From assembly GCA_003165465.1 (NCBI GenBank), contig PLUM01000053.1:25431-89430 (forward strand): a stretch of DNA of 64,000 nucleotides, given 5' to 3'. The notes below the pieces were generated by a model. It saw nothing but the letters and a program-made list of their open reading frames with translations, had not been told where the DNA came from and searched no databases. Source of the stretch: Acidobacteriota bacterium (GTDB lineage: Bacteria > Acidobacteriota > Terriglobia > Acidiferrales > UBA7541). Position 1 is the stretch's first letter. Each line of letters starts with the position of its first letter. This document shows positions 1 to 8,314 of this stretch, piece by piece. Made by a program: the position numbers and the translations under genes.

Positions 1-454
1 CCGCCGAAATCGAAGCGAGGGACACGTATCTCCAGAACAGGGCCACGAGCAGAAATAGAAATACGCTTGCGGCGACGGCCGACCAGCAAATCGCCAGGAA
101 AACGCCCGCCGTCGTGGCCACGCCCTTGCCGCCCTCAAACCGCAGCCATGCCGGGAACATATGGCCCAGAATCGCGGCCAATCCCGCGTACATCATGAAG
201 CGAATAATTCCACCCGAGAAATGCCCCGTAAGCCAGACAGCCAGAAAACCTTTTGCCGCGTCCAGAATCAGCGTGGCGACGCCAACAGCCCAGCCCGAGG
301 TTCGCGCCACGTTCGTCGCGCCAATGTTTCCGCTGCCCTTGAAGCGAATGTCGCCGCCACCCGTCGCACGCACGAGCAAGTATCCGAACGGGATCGAGCC
401 CAGGATGTATCCCAGGACAACCAATCCCCAAAGACTCTCCACGCCCGTTGCCAT
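1..454 (-). CDS. plsY: Acyl-phosphate glycerol-3-phosphate acyltransferase PlsY (3' part missing)
   Basis: PlsY is the inner-membrane enzyme that transfers an acyl group from acyl-phosphate to glycerol-3-phosphate, the first step of phospholipid synthesis. The translation starts MATGVESLWG and carries the family signature GSGNIGATNVAR near residues 39-50, then GHMFPAWLRFEGGKGVATT, both hallmarks of PlsY. Alternating hydrophobic stretches fit its multi-span topology. The ATG at 454 lies just after the stop of thpR, so it is the last visible gene of a minus-strand operon. The C-terminus runs off the left edge, leaving about 151 residues of the usual ~200. Confidence 0.93.
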   Translation of the reverse strand, partial: MATGVESLWGLVVLGYILGSIPFGYLLVRATGGGDIRFKGSGNIGATNVARTSGWAVGVATLILDAAKGFLAVWLTGHFSGGIIRFMMYAGLAAILGHMFPAWLRFEGGKGVATTAGVFLAICWSAVAASVFLFLLVALFWRYVSLASISA

Positions 455-462
455 TTCCAGAT

Positions 463-1065
463 TCACCCGAATTTTCTCCCCGCCAACGTGAAAGTCGCCA
501 AACGAGTATATTCCGCTCCGCCGGGTTTCAGAACGCTTTGATACAGATAAAATTCCTTCGCCGTCGCACCGCCGAATTCGAAGGGCGCGGCCTTCTCGAT
601 GGCGGAATGCAGCGCATTCAGTCCGCGCGGCGTGTCGAATCGGGCGAGCGTAAGATGAGGAGAGAACACACGCTCCTCGCGCGGCTCGCCAGGCGGCGCG
701 GGCTGTGTGTCGGGCGCCGTACCCAGCGCATTATCGACCGCTCTCGCAACCGCGTCGGCAAGCGCGGCAAGCTCCGGCCCCGCCTCGACCCCGGCCCAGA
801 GCACGCGTGGGCGGCGCCTGTCCGGAAAAAATCCCAAGCCGCGAAATGCTAATAAAATGGGATCGCGTGAAGGAATAGCCGCCAGCGCCGCCTCGATCGC
901 CGCTACTTTTTCCGGCAAAGTTTCGCCGATAAATTTCAGCGTGACGTGAAGGCCTTCGATTCGCGGCCACCGCGCGTTTCGGCAAGCGGGGCGCAGCTTG
1001 GCGGTGAGTCCACGGATGGCGGAGCGCACATCTTCGGGAATATCCATTGCGACAAAAAGCCGCAT
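463..1065 (-). CDS. thpR: RNA 2',3'-cyclic phosphodiesterase ThpR (2H phosphoesterase, LigT family)
   Basis: The 200-residue protein has the two HxTx motifs of the 2H phosphoesterase superfamily: HVTL near residue 40 and HLTL near 135, each supplying catalytic His and Thr. The start MRLFVAMDIPEDVR and length match bacterial LigT/ThpR. Such enzymes hydrolyse RNA 2',3'-cyclic phosphates in the cytosol and catalyse reversible 2'-5' ligation in vitro; the physiological role is unsettled. It sits between cinA (34 nt upstream) and plsY (8 nt downstream), so it is probably co-transcribed with them. Confidence 0.92.
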   Translation of the reverse strand: MRLFVAMDIPEDVRSAIRGLTAKLRPACRNARWPRIEGLHVTLKFIGETLPEKVAAIEAALAAIPSRDPILLAFRGLGFFPDRRRPRVLWAGVEAGPELAALADAVARAVDNALGTAPDTQPAPPGEPREERVFSPHLTLARFDTPRGLNALHSAIEKAAPFEFGGATAKEFYLYQSVLKPGGAEYTRLATFTLAGRKFG

Positions 1066-1087
1066 GATTCAAATCCACGTTTCTTAC

Positions 1088-1108
1088 GTAGCGCGGGCTT
1101 CATCCTAC
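1088..1108. repeat. Partial GTAG-type palindromic repeat after cinA
   Basis: The sequence begins GTAGCGCGGGCTTCA and ends in CCTAC, a shortened copy of the GTAG/TTCA/CTAC hairpin family found across the window. It overlaps the 3' end of cinA (stop at 1100-1102). Confidence 0.6.
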
Positions 1109-2359
1109 GGATTTTGGTTGCGCCGCGTACAGATAATATCGCCGCACGAGGTCCAGCGCCGTCTGCGAGGCTTGCCAGCGGATGCGATCGCGCTCTCCGG
1201 GATAGCGCACCATCCGCTCCTTGCTCCCCGAGGCGTCGGCAATCGCCACATGCACAGTGCCAACGGGTTTTTCCGGAGTACCGCCGTTGGGTCCGGCGAT
1301 GCCCGTGATTCCAAGGCCCAGCGTTGCGCCGGTGCGGCGGCGAATTCCGTCGGCGAGCGCGATGGCGACTTCGGCGCTCACGGCGCCGCGCGATTCGATG
1401 ATTTCCGCGGGCACATCCACCCACGCGGACTTCAGCGCGTTGCTGTAGCAAACGACGCCGCCCAGAAAATATGCGGAGCTTCCCGAGATGCGCGTGAGCC
1501 GCTCGGCGAGCAGGCCGCCCGTGCAGCTCTCCGCCGTGGCAATGGTCGCGTGATGGAGCGTGAGTTCCCGGGCGACCACGTCTTCCATCGATTCGCCCTT
1601 GGTGGTGAACACGGCTTCGCCCAGCGCAAGCACGATGCTTTCCTGAATGTCCTGAAGCTGGCGCTCGGCGGCCGGCGTGTCCGCGGACCAGGCGCGAAGG
1701 TGAATTTGAATTTCCCCGGGCGCGGTGAGGATCGTCGTTTGCACGTCTTCGTGGCGCGTATAAATCGGCGCGATGCGCTGATCGACGTCCGATTCGCCCA
1801 TCCCCGCAACGCGAAGCTCGCGCGCCACGAGCCGCACGCCTGTCGCAATGCGTGCGAGGCGCGGCTCCGCCTGCGCGGCATACATCGCCTTCAATTCGTG
1901 CGGCGGGCCGGGAAGCAGAATCACGATGCGGCCACCCGATTCCATCCACAGGCCGGGCGCGGTGCCGCGATCGTTATCCAGAACCGTGGCGCCCTCGGGC
2001 ACGAGCGCCTGGCGCGCATTCACCTCGGACATCGTGCGGCCAAGCTGGCGGAAGCGCGCTTCGATCTTGCTCATCACGGCGGGATCGCGCGCGAGTTTTC
2101 GCCCAAAGAGATCGGCCACGGCGTCGCGCGTGCGGTCGTCTTCCGTGGGGCCGAGTCCTCCGCTGGCAATCACGAGTTCGACGCGCTTGACCGCGTCGTC
2201 GAACGCCGCGCGCAGCGGCCCTAGATCGTCGCCGACGACCGTCTTGCGCGTGACTTCGATGCCCAGCCGGTTCAGCTGCGCCGTGAGAAATAGAGAATTG
2301 GTATCAACCCGGTCCGGGGTAAGCAGTTCCGATCCGACGGCAATGATTTCAGCTTTCAT
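1100..2359 (-). CDS. cinA: CinA-family protein (MoaB-like domain plus nicotinamide-nucleotide amidase domain)
   Basis: The 419-residue protein has the full two-domain CinA layout. Residues ~1-170 form the MoaB/MogA-like domain (MKAEIIAVGSELL, then SGGLGPTEDDRTRD). Residues ~255-410 form the CinA C-terminal domain with TAESCTGGLLAERL and GITGIAGPNGGTPEKPVGTV, which in characterised homologues deamidates NMN to NaMN. The N-terminal domain is often linked to ADP-ribose pyrophosphatase activity. It follows the TIG/NHL gene by 6 nt, so the two are probably translated from one message. The link to competence known from other phyla is not shown here. Confidence 0.95.
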   Translation of the reverse strand: MKAEIIAVGSELLTPDRVDTNSLFLTAQLNRLGIEVTRKTVVGDDLGPLRAAFDDAVKRVELVIASGGLGPTEDDRTRDAVADLFGRKLARDPAVMSKIEARFRQLGRTMSEVNARQALVPEGATVLDNDRGTAPGLWMESGGRIVILLPGPPHELKAMYAAQAEPRLARIATGVRLVARELRVAGMGESDVDQRIAPIYTRHEDVQTTILTAPGEIQIHLRAWSADTPAAERQLQDIQESIVLALGEAVFTTKGESMEDVVARELTLHHATIATAESCTGGLLAERLTRISGSSAYFLGGVVCYSNALKSAWVDVPAEIIESRGAVSAEVAIALADGIRRRTGATLGLGITGIAGPNGGTPEKPVGTVHVAIADASGSKERMVRYPGERDRIRWQASQTALDLVRRYYLYAAQPKSVG

Positions 2360-2365
2360 TTTGTT

Positions 2366-3391
2366 TTAGCGTGGAAGCGGAAGGCCTTCCATTTCCCAAT
2401 CGAGGCTGAACAGAGCCGTGGTCGTGGCCAGAATCACGCGGTGGCCGGGCAGAAGCGAAAGGCCCACGAGTCCGCTGCCTCCGATAACCAGTTCGGCGCT
2501 CGCGTCCGAAGCGATTCGCACGATGCCCCGGCGGCCCCGGTAGGACGCCGCCACGTACAGATTTCCCTTGCGGTCGAATGCGAGGCCCTGCGGCCGGCCA
2601 AGCCCGCGGAAGAAGGTGCTGACTTCGCCCTTCTGGTTGATGCGCAGCACGCGGTCGAAACTCGAAGTGGTCGGCCCGGTAACGAACAATTCGCCGGTGG
2701 GACTGAACGCCAGGTGATACGCCGCGACGGACGGCTCGATGGTGGCAAACACGAAAATCTGCCGGTCGGGATTGATCTTGAAAATCGTGCCGCTGCGGTC
2801 TCCTACAAAAAGATTGCCGATGGTATCGAACGCGATTCCCGTCGCCACGCCCATGCCCTCGACCCAAAGCTGCGAGCGGCCATCCGGCGTGACTCGATGT
2901 ATGGTTCCGTCGTTGCGGCAGGAGACGTACAGATATCCTTCGCGGTCGAGCGCCAGCCCCGTGGGATTCTCGAGTTCGGTGACGAAGGGCTTCACTTCAT
3001 AATTGGGCGTCACCTTGTAGAGTGAGACGGCGACTTTTTCCCCACGGCGGCCGCTATACGTAACGTAGATGTTTCCCTCGACATCCACCGCCGGATTGGA
3101 CACGGGGTGAAGACTGTCGGCAATCTGCACGCCCAGGTGAAACATGAACGGCTGGCTGGACGCCCGCGAAGTTTCCACGCTCACGATGCTGCCCGAAGCG
3201 CCTTCCGGCACGCGGGCGATCACATAATTTTGGGTGGCAATCAACAGGCTGGCCTCGGCCTCGCCGAAGCGCACGCACGGCCGCGAATTGGGACGCGGAA
3301 CAAAACCCGAGCCGTAAATCGTGACGTCGCCGCCGGGGATGCCTGCACTCGGCTGGATGCGGTCAATGCGCGGTATGCCGTTGGTTTCCAA
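2366..3391 (-). CDS. IPT/TIG domain plus NHL/SMP-30-like beta-propeller protein
   Basis: The 341-residue protein opens with an IPT/TIG immunoglobulin-like domain (IDRIQPSAGIPGGDVTIYGSGF, about residues 9-90). It is followed by propeller repeats of the type NPTGLALDREGYLYVS, ATGIAFDTIGNLFVGD and PQGLAFDRKGNLYVAA, spaced about 45 residues apart as in NHL/SMP-30 folds. No signal peptide or membrane segment is visible. It lies between pgpA and cinA. The ligand or enzymatic role cannot be told from sequence; a scaffold or lactonase-like activity is possible but unsupported. Confidence 0.8.
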   Translation of the reverse strand: METNGIPRIDRIQPSAGIPGGDVTIYGSGFVPRPNSRPCVRFGEAEASLLIATQNYVIARVPEGASGSIVSVETSRASSQPFMFHLGVQIADSLHPVSNPAVDVEGNIYVTYSGRRGEKVAVSLYKVTPNYEVKPFVTELENPTGLALDREGYLYVSCRNDGTIHRVTPDGRSQLWVEGMGVATGIAFDTIGNLFVGDRSGTIFKINPDRQIFVFATIEPSVAAYHLAFSPTGELFVTGPTTSSFDRVLRINQKGEVSTFFRGLGRPQGLAFDRKGNLYVAASYRGRRGIVRIASDASAELVIGGSGLVGLSLLPGHRVILATTTALFSLDWEMEGLPLPR

Positions 3392-3431
3392 ATTTAATCT
3401 CGAACCGGAAATTCAATCTCGAACCGGATTT

Positions 3432-3506
3432 GTAGCCCGCCTCTTCAGAGGCGGGGTCCTTTTCTCGCTCGGGCAAAAAACCCCCGCCTCTGAAGAGGCG
3501 GGCTAC
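3432..3506. repeat. REPIN-like inverted pair (CCCGCCTC stem)
   Basis: Two hairpins face each other. The left reads GTAG, CCCGCCTC, loop TTCA, GAGGCGGG; the right is its reverse complement ending CTAC. Total length is 75 nt. It fills the gap between the TIG/NHL gene start and pgpA stop. Confidence 0.85.
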
Positions 3507-3553
3507 AATCATTGCGATGAAGTCACAATGTATTCGGCCGCATCGGCAAAATT

Positions 3554-4156
3554 CTAAAGCCCCAGCGCCCGCGCGATCCACAATCCCAGGGCCGCATAAA
3601 TTCCCGCCACCCAATCATCGGCCATAATTCCCAAGCCGCCGGGAAGCGATTCGGCCTGCCGAGCGGGAAATGGCTTCCAAATATCGAAGACTCGAAAAAG
3701 TATAAAGCCCAGCAAGAAACTTTTCCAGTTTAACAGCGTGAACGGCGAGAAATAGGCGATCATCTGGCCGGACACTTCGTCAATCACCACAAACTGCGGA
3801 TCTTTTTTGCCTGCGAACTTAGCCGCTCGGCTCGCGACGATCACGCCCAGCAACGCCACGAGGACAACGATCACATATATTGCATATGCAGGCGGCCCTA
3901 AACCCACCGTCCAGAAGTTGGCGTTTCTTTCCATGTTCGCGTATTGAAGGGTCTTGCGCGAAAACAACCAGGTCATCCCGATAGAAATCGCGACGCCACC
4001 GAGAGACCCAAAAGTGCCCGGCGCTTTAGGGAGGTAGCCGAGGCCAAACGCAGTGGCGATTGCGAGCGAGATGCGGGGCTTGCGCTGAACGGGCCCGGGC
4101 GAGGGCGCGGCGCTATTCGTCGTCGTTGTCGGAAGATTCGGTATAGTCTCGCTCAT
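3554..4156 (-). CDS. pgpA: Phosphatidylglycerophosphatase A
   Basis: PgpA dephosphorylates phosphatidylglycerophosphate to phosphatidylglycerol in the inner membrane. The 200-residue sequence has the family motif GLGYLPKAPGTFGSLGG near residues 38-54 and the conserved acidic segment FVVIDEVSGQMIAYF, between hydrophobic segments. The ATG at 4156 overlaps the end of yacG by 44 nt; the first ~28 residues are Pro/Thr-rich and not conserved, so an alternative non-ATG start nearer the motif is possible. With plsY downstream, it places two phospholipid genes in one operon. Confidence 0.9.
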   Translation of the reverse strand: MSETIPNLPTTTTNSAAPSPGPVQRKPRISLAIATAFGLGYLPKAPGTFGSLGGVAISIGMTWLFSRKTLQYANMERNANFWTVGLGPPAYAIYVIVVLVALLGVIVASRAAKFAGKKDPQFVVIDEVSGQMIAYFSPFTLLNWKSFLLGFILFRVFDIWKPFPARQAESLPGGLGIMADDWVAGIYAALGLWIARALGL

Positions 4157-4328
4157 TTGCTTCGATTTCTTCCGGTTCCGATTCGTCCATCATGGGCACG
4201 GCTATTTTGTATTTTCCGGTGGCCCAGTTGCCCAGGTCGCGCTCGCGGCAGTGCGCACTGCAGAACGGAAACTCCTCGGTCGTTTCCGAACTGACGGGCT
4301 GCTTGCAAATGGGGCATTTTAGTTTCAT
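4113..4328 (-). CDS. yacG: DNA gyrase inhibitor YacG (zinc-binding)
   Basis: A small 71-residue protein with the four-cysteine zinc site C5, C8, C23, C27 (CPICK and FCSAHCRERDLGNW), followed by the DLGxW segment typical of YacG. Known members bind GyrB and block gyrase from DNA. The tail from residue ~48 is acidic (many Glu/Asp) and overlaps the pgpA start by 44 nt in another frame. It follows rimO by about 55 nt. Confidence 0.9.
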   Translation of the reverse strand: MKLKCPICKQPVSSETTEEFPFCSAHCRERDLGNWATGKYKIAVPMMDESEPEEIEANERDYTESSDNDDE

Positions 4329-4357
4329 GGCAGAATCCCAAGTTGGATGCGATTCGA

Positions 4358-4383
4358 GTGGCGTGGGCTTCAGCCTGCGCTAC
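4358..4383. repeat. Single GTAG-type hairpin at the rimO 3' end
   Basis: One copy of the TTCA-loop hairpin with outer ends GTGG and CTAC. Its CTAC end is immediately next to the rimO stop codon (4384-4386). Confidence 0.65.
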
Positions 4384-5826
4384 TTAAGCCAAAATCCGCA
4401 ACGCCGCGCCTGTCAATACGCGCTGCACGGGCGCGCTCGCCGATACTTGCTCTGCCACCGGGCGCGGGACATCCAGAATCTCCACGACGCGGCCAACCAT
4501 GTCGTACTCGTGCGTCTCGGTAATTTCCGCGGTGATCACATCGCCGAGACGCGCGGAGATCGTGCTCCCCGCGACTTCGATGTCGTTCAGGTAAAGCTTG
4601 CCGTCGATTTCCGGCGCCATGCCCTCGATGCGCGCTTCCCACACGAGCGGCGTATCCTTGGACGGCCCTTCGACGAGCGCCGTCACGCGCCGGCCCTGAA
4701 AACGCCGCAACTTGCGCGCCGAAATCTTTTGCTGAATCGCCATCAGGCGGCGCTGGCGTTCCGCGATCGTCTCTTCTTCCACTTTGAGGTCGAGCGCGAA
4801 GCTCGACGCGTTGTCCACGTCCGAATACGGAAAAACGCCCATCCAGTCGAATTCCGCGGCCTTCACGAAATCGCACAACTCACGGAAGTCCGCTTCGGTT
4901 TCGCCGGGAAATCCGACGATGAACGAAGTCCGCAGCGCCACGCCGGGAATCGTCCGGCGAATGCGGCCGAGCAATTGCAGAAAGGCGTCGCCATTCGATC
5001 CGCGCTTCATGCGCGCAAGGACGTTGCGGCTGGCGTGTTGCAGCGGCATGTCCATGTATTTTGCGATGCGCGGGTGCGCGGCAATCGTATCGAGCAGGCG
5101 CTGCGTCACGCGGTTCGGATAACAGTACAGGGAGCGCACCCATTGCAGGCCCTCGACGCCCGCCAGGCGTTCGAGCAGCAGCGCAAGGCCGTCGCGCAAG
5201 CCGAGGTCTTCGCCGTAGGAAGTCGTGTCCTGCCCGATGAGGGTCACTTCGCGGACGCCGGCCGCCGCAAAATTTTCCGCTTCGCGCACGACGGATTCAA
5301 AACGCCGGCTGCGGAATTTTCCGCGCAACTGGGGAATGATGCAGAACGTGCAGGGATGATCGCAGCCTTCGGCAATTTTGATGTACGCGGCATGCTTCGG
5401 CGTCGAGAGAATCCGCGGCGTGAGATCGTGATAGAGATACGACGGAAGCGCCGCCGCGCCCGCCGCATCCGTCCGCAATTCGCCCTCGACCGCGGCCAGA
5501 ATGTTTTCAATCTCGCCCGTCCCGACCACCGCATCGACCTCGGGAATCTGCGCGAGAATCTGATCGCGGAAGCGTTCCACCAGGCATCCGGCCACGATCA
5601 ATCGTTTCGCCACGCCGAATTTTTTATATTCGGCCATTTCGAGAATCGTGTCGATCGATTCCTTTTGCGCCGGGGCGATAAAACTGCACGTATTGACGAC
5701 GAGGACGTCGGCCTCCTCGGCGTTCGGCGTAAATTCATAGCCGCTGCGCGCGAGGACACCCATCATCACCTCGCTATCCACAAGGTTTTTCGGGCAACCC
5801 AGGCTGATAAATCCGGCTTTTGGCAT
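4384..5826 (-). CDS. rimO: Ribosomal protein S12 methylthiotransferase RimO
   Basis: RimO is a radical-SAM iron-sulfur enzyme that adds a methylthio group to the conserved Asp of ribosomal protein S12. From the chosen start MPKAGFISLGCPKN the N-terminal UPF0004 cysteines are C11, C47 and C81, and the radical-SAM CxxxCxxC triad is C155, C159, C162 (CDHPCTFCIIP). A TRAM domain occupies the C-terminus. The frame stays open 13 codons further upstream, but the SLGCPKN block belongs right at the N-terminus of the family, so the ATG at 5826 is preferred. Length 480 residues is slightly longer than E. coli RimO (441). Confidence 0.95.
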   Translation of the reverse strand: MPKAGFISLGCPKNLVDSEVMMGVLARSGYEFTPNAEEADVLVVNTCSFIAPAQKESIDTILEMAEYKKFGVAKRLIVAGCLVERFRDQILAQIPEVDAVVGTGEIENILAAVEGELRTDAAGAAALPSYLYHDLTPRILSTPKHAAYIKIAEGCDHPCTFCIIPQLRGKFRSRRFESVVREAENFAAAGVREVTLIGQDTTSYGEDLGLRDGLALLLERLAGVEGLQWVRSLYCYPNRVTQRLLDTIAAHPRIAKYMDMPLQHASRNVLARMKRGSNGDAFLQLLGRIRRTIPGVALRTSFIVGFPGETEADFRELCDFVKAAEFDWMGVFPYSDVDNASSFALDLKVEEETIAERQRRLMAIQQKISARKLRRFQGRRVTALVEGPSKDTPLVWEARIEGMAPEIDGKLYLNDIEVAGSTISARLGDVITAEITETHEYDMVGRVVEILDVPRPVAEQVSASAPVQRVLTGAALRILA

Positions 5827-5904
5827 AAAAAACCGCGCCCCGCAACGGCGAGGCGCTTCGACCATTCTAGCATGGTGGGAAGTCTCTCGCTCGCCGGCGG
5901 CCGC

Positions 5905-8184
5905 TCAGCGCGAGCGAAGAAAATTGTGAATGCGATCGATCAATGAGGAAGCGTGCTGCGGGTCCGCGGGCTTGCCTCCGTAGCGAGCCGCCTGATAGAT
6001 GGAGGTCATTTCGAACACGGGCGCGGCCAGATTTCCATCCGGCAGCGACGAGGCAAATTCCATGGGCGTCTGGTGGGGCGTTTTTCGAATGCCGCCTCGC
6101 GCCAGCACACGCAACATCTCCCGGTATTGGAGCGTCGCCAGGTGCGGCGTCATCACGCGATCGGGTAGCACCCGAGTGCGCCACAGGACCGCGAGCCGCC
6201 TGCGAACTTCCGGGCGCAACAACAGCACGGCGACGGCCACTACCCCGAAAATCACGAAGACTCCCGTTCGGTCCGACGAACTGTGAGACAACTCGAGTTG
6301 CCAGAGTTTCAAGCGGTCGGTTGCGCGGCGACGCGCGCTGGAAAATTCAGTTCGAATGCGCTCGGCCCAGTCGCGCGAGGCACGGCCCAGATTTTGCGCA
6401 ACGGCGATCTGGTGCATGAAATCGTAGTTGATCACCCACTCGCTCCATTGCAGTTCAAACCAATCCACGTAATGCGAAAGCAGCGAGAACATTCCGGCCG
6501 GCTTACTTTCCCCTGCCGGAGTAGGATCGAACGTCAGCCATCCGAATCCGGGAAAATAGGCTTCCACCCAGCTATGCGCGTCGCTGGCGCGCACGACCAG
6601 GTCGCCGGCAACGTCGTTGTACTCGCCAGTCTGGAATCCGTTGATGTACCGCGCCGGAATCCCAAGCGTCCGCAGCATGATCGTCATGGCCGAAGCGAAA
6701 TATTCGCAATGTCCCGCGCGTCTTTGAAAGAGGAAGTAGGCCAGCGGGTCCGACGGCAGCGTTCCGCCGAGGTCCAGCGTATAGCCGTAGTGAGAGCGCA
6801 GGTATTCTTCCATGGCTCGCGCCTGGTCATAGGGATTCTCTTTGCGCGCCACGATTTGCCTGGCCAGTTCCGGGATACGTGCATCGAGCGTGGGCACCTG
6901 CAAATACGATTCGCGAATCGCGTCCGGGTAATTCGAACCGGCTTTGCGAACGGCGGCGGGCGGCGCAATCGGCATGAGCGAGTTCGCTTCATACTCCATC
7001 CGCGCATAGCTATGGTATGGATTGAACAGGGATCCGGTGAAATCCTTCAAAAGATACGTGCGCCGCTGGCGAAATGCCGTACCCCCGGACTCGCCGTTGA
7101 ATCGCCCGCGCACGCTCTCCACTTCATCCGCAAAGAACAAAACCGTGCTTCCGATCGGCTCGAGCAGCACCTTGTAATGCATTGGCAGCCCGGGCTTCGG
7201 CGCATCATCGTTCCTGGAATTGATGTTGAACCATTCTCCCGCTTCCGAGGCATTGAGAGTTGCCTGTTCATGCGGGTCATTGAACCAGCGCTTGCCATCG
7301 AACTGGGTCAAGGCCACGCCGCGCCAATGCACGCCGTGCGTGATCGGGAGACCGCCATCGACCGTGACACGCATGACCACCGCGCTGCTCTGCTTGATTT
7401 GGCCGATCTCGCCAATTTCCACATCGTCGCTGAAACCGGAAACCAGCGTCGGCTGCAGGTTGAACCCGGACATGTAGCCGCCGCTGACACGCGGCAGGAT
7501 GAGAAAGATCACCGCTCCAACCACCAGCGATCCAAGCGCGATGCCGGCGGACGTGATGCTCAGCGCGCCATGCAGGCGGCGCGCGGCGCTCGTGCCGGTT
7601 TCCACGGGCCGGGTGACGGCTCCCTGCGCGCTCCACCACATCTCCAGGCCCACAAAGGTCGAAACCGCCAGCCCCATAAAAACAAAAAAGAAGGCGAGAA
7701 ACATCGTGTCGACGGTCAGAATCGCGGCGGCCAACATGGACGCGAAGGCCATCAAGGTCAGGAACAGATAATCCCGCGTCGTCGTGGCGCTGAATAACCG
7801 CACGAGGATGGCGAACAGCATCAGATGAACCGCCGCAATCAACGCTCCGTAAAGAGCCGGATTCTGCGCGCCCGCCACCAGCATGCGTGAAACGATCCAC
7901 AGATCGAACGGGAAGAAAATCAGATAAGCAATGGTCAGCCTGGTCGCGAGGCGGTTTGAAATTTCCGGGCCCTTCCCGCGCCACCACCGATATCCCTTGA
8001 ACAGCATGGCGAACGGAAGCAGCAGAATGGAAATCAGATCCAACTTCCCGGTGCAGACAAGTGTTAACACCCCGGTCAGAAGCAGAAAATAAAGGGAGAT
8101 TTCGAAATGACGCCGGATAGCGGAAAGATGCGGCGGTATCACTTCAGCGGAAATTGGGCCGGCGGAGTCCATGGCACGAATCAT
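5905..8184 (-). CDS. Transglutaminase TgpA-type membrane protein (DUF3488 plus transglutaminase domain)
   Basis: A 759-residue protein with the TgpA layout: several N-terminal membrane segments (residues ~28-230), an extracytoplasmic transglutaminase-like domain with an intact triad at C493 (RRAGHCEYFASAM), H537 (ASDAHSWVEAYFPG) and D553 (LTFDPTPAG), a further membrane segment near 650, and a cytosolic C-terminal region. It is normally encoded with MoxR and DUF58 proteins; here both lie upstream on the same strand, with mutY in between. Function is likely envelope protein processing or crosslinking, inferred from family. Confidence 0.88.
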   Translation of the reverse strand: MIRAMDSAGPISAEVIPPHLSAIRRHFEISLYFLLLTGVLTLVCTGKLDLISILLLPFAMLFKGYRWWRGKGPEISNRLATRLTIAYLIFFPFDLWIVSRMLVAGAQNPALYGALIAAVHLMLFAILVRLFSATTTRDYLFLTLMAFASMLAAAILTVDTMFLAFFFVFMGLAVSTFVGLEMWWSAQGAVTRPVETGTSAARRLHGALSITSAGIALGSLVVGAVIFLILPRVSGGYMSGFNLQPTLVSGFSDDVEIGEIGQIKQSSAVVMRVTVDGGLPITHGVHWRGVALTQFDGKRWFNDPHEQATLNASEAGEWFNINSRNDDAPKPGLPMHYKVLLEPIGSTVLFFADEVESVRGRFNGESGGTAFRQRRTYLLKDFTGSLFNPYHSYARMEYEANSLMPIAPPAAVRKAGSNYPDAIRESYLQVPTLDARIPELARQIVARKENPYDQARAMEEYLRSHYGYTLDLGGTLPSDPLAYFLFQRRAGHCEYFASAMTIMLRTLGIPARYINGFQTGEYNDVAGDLVVRASDAHSWVEAYFPGFGWLTFDPTPAGESKPAGMFSLLSHYVDWFELQWSEWVINYDFMHQIAVAQNLGRASRDWAERIRTEFSSARRRATDRLKLWQLELSHSSSDRTGVFVIFGVVAVAVLLLRPEVRRRLAVLWRTRVLPDRVMTPHLATLQYREMLRVLARGGIRKTPHQTPMEFASSLPDGNLAAPVFEMTSIYQAARYGGKPADPQHASSLIDRIHNFLRSR

Positions 8185-8242
8185 AAGTTTAACATCCCGC
8201 GAGCCGTGAAAATCCGCATGAAGCCTATCGGATAATGGCTTG

Positions 8243-8314
8243 GTAGCGCGGGCTTCAGCCTGCGGGGTTTAGTGCTTGCAAGGTCTAACCCCCGCAGGCT
8301 GAAGCCCGCGCTAC
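8243..8314. repeat. REPIN-like inverted pair between tgpA-like gene and mutY
   Basis: Left hairpin GTAGCGCGGGC-TTCA-GCCTGCG and right hairpin in inverse orientation ending GCGCTAC, 72 nt overall. The terminal CTAC at 8311-8314 contains the complement of the TAG stop codon of mutY. Confidence 0.85.

Noticed and set aside
4192..5946. 584-codon plus-strand frame opposite rimO
   Set aside because: Shadow frame caused by GC-rich third positions of rimO; composition is atypical for a protein.
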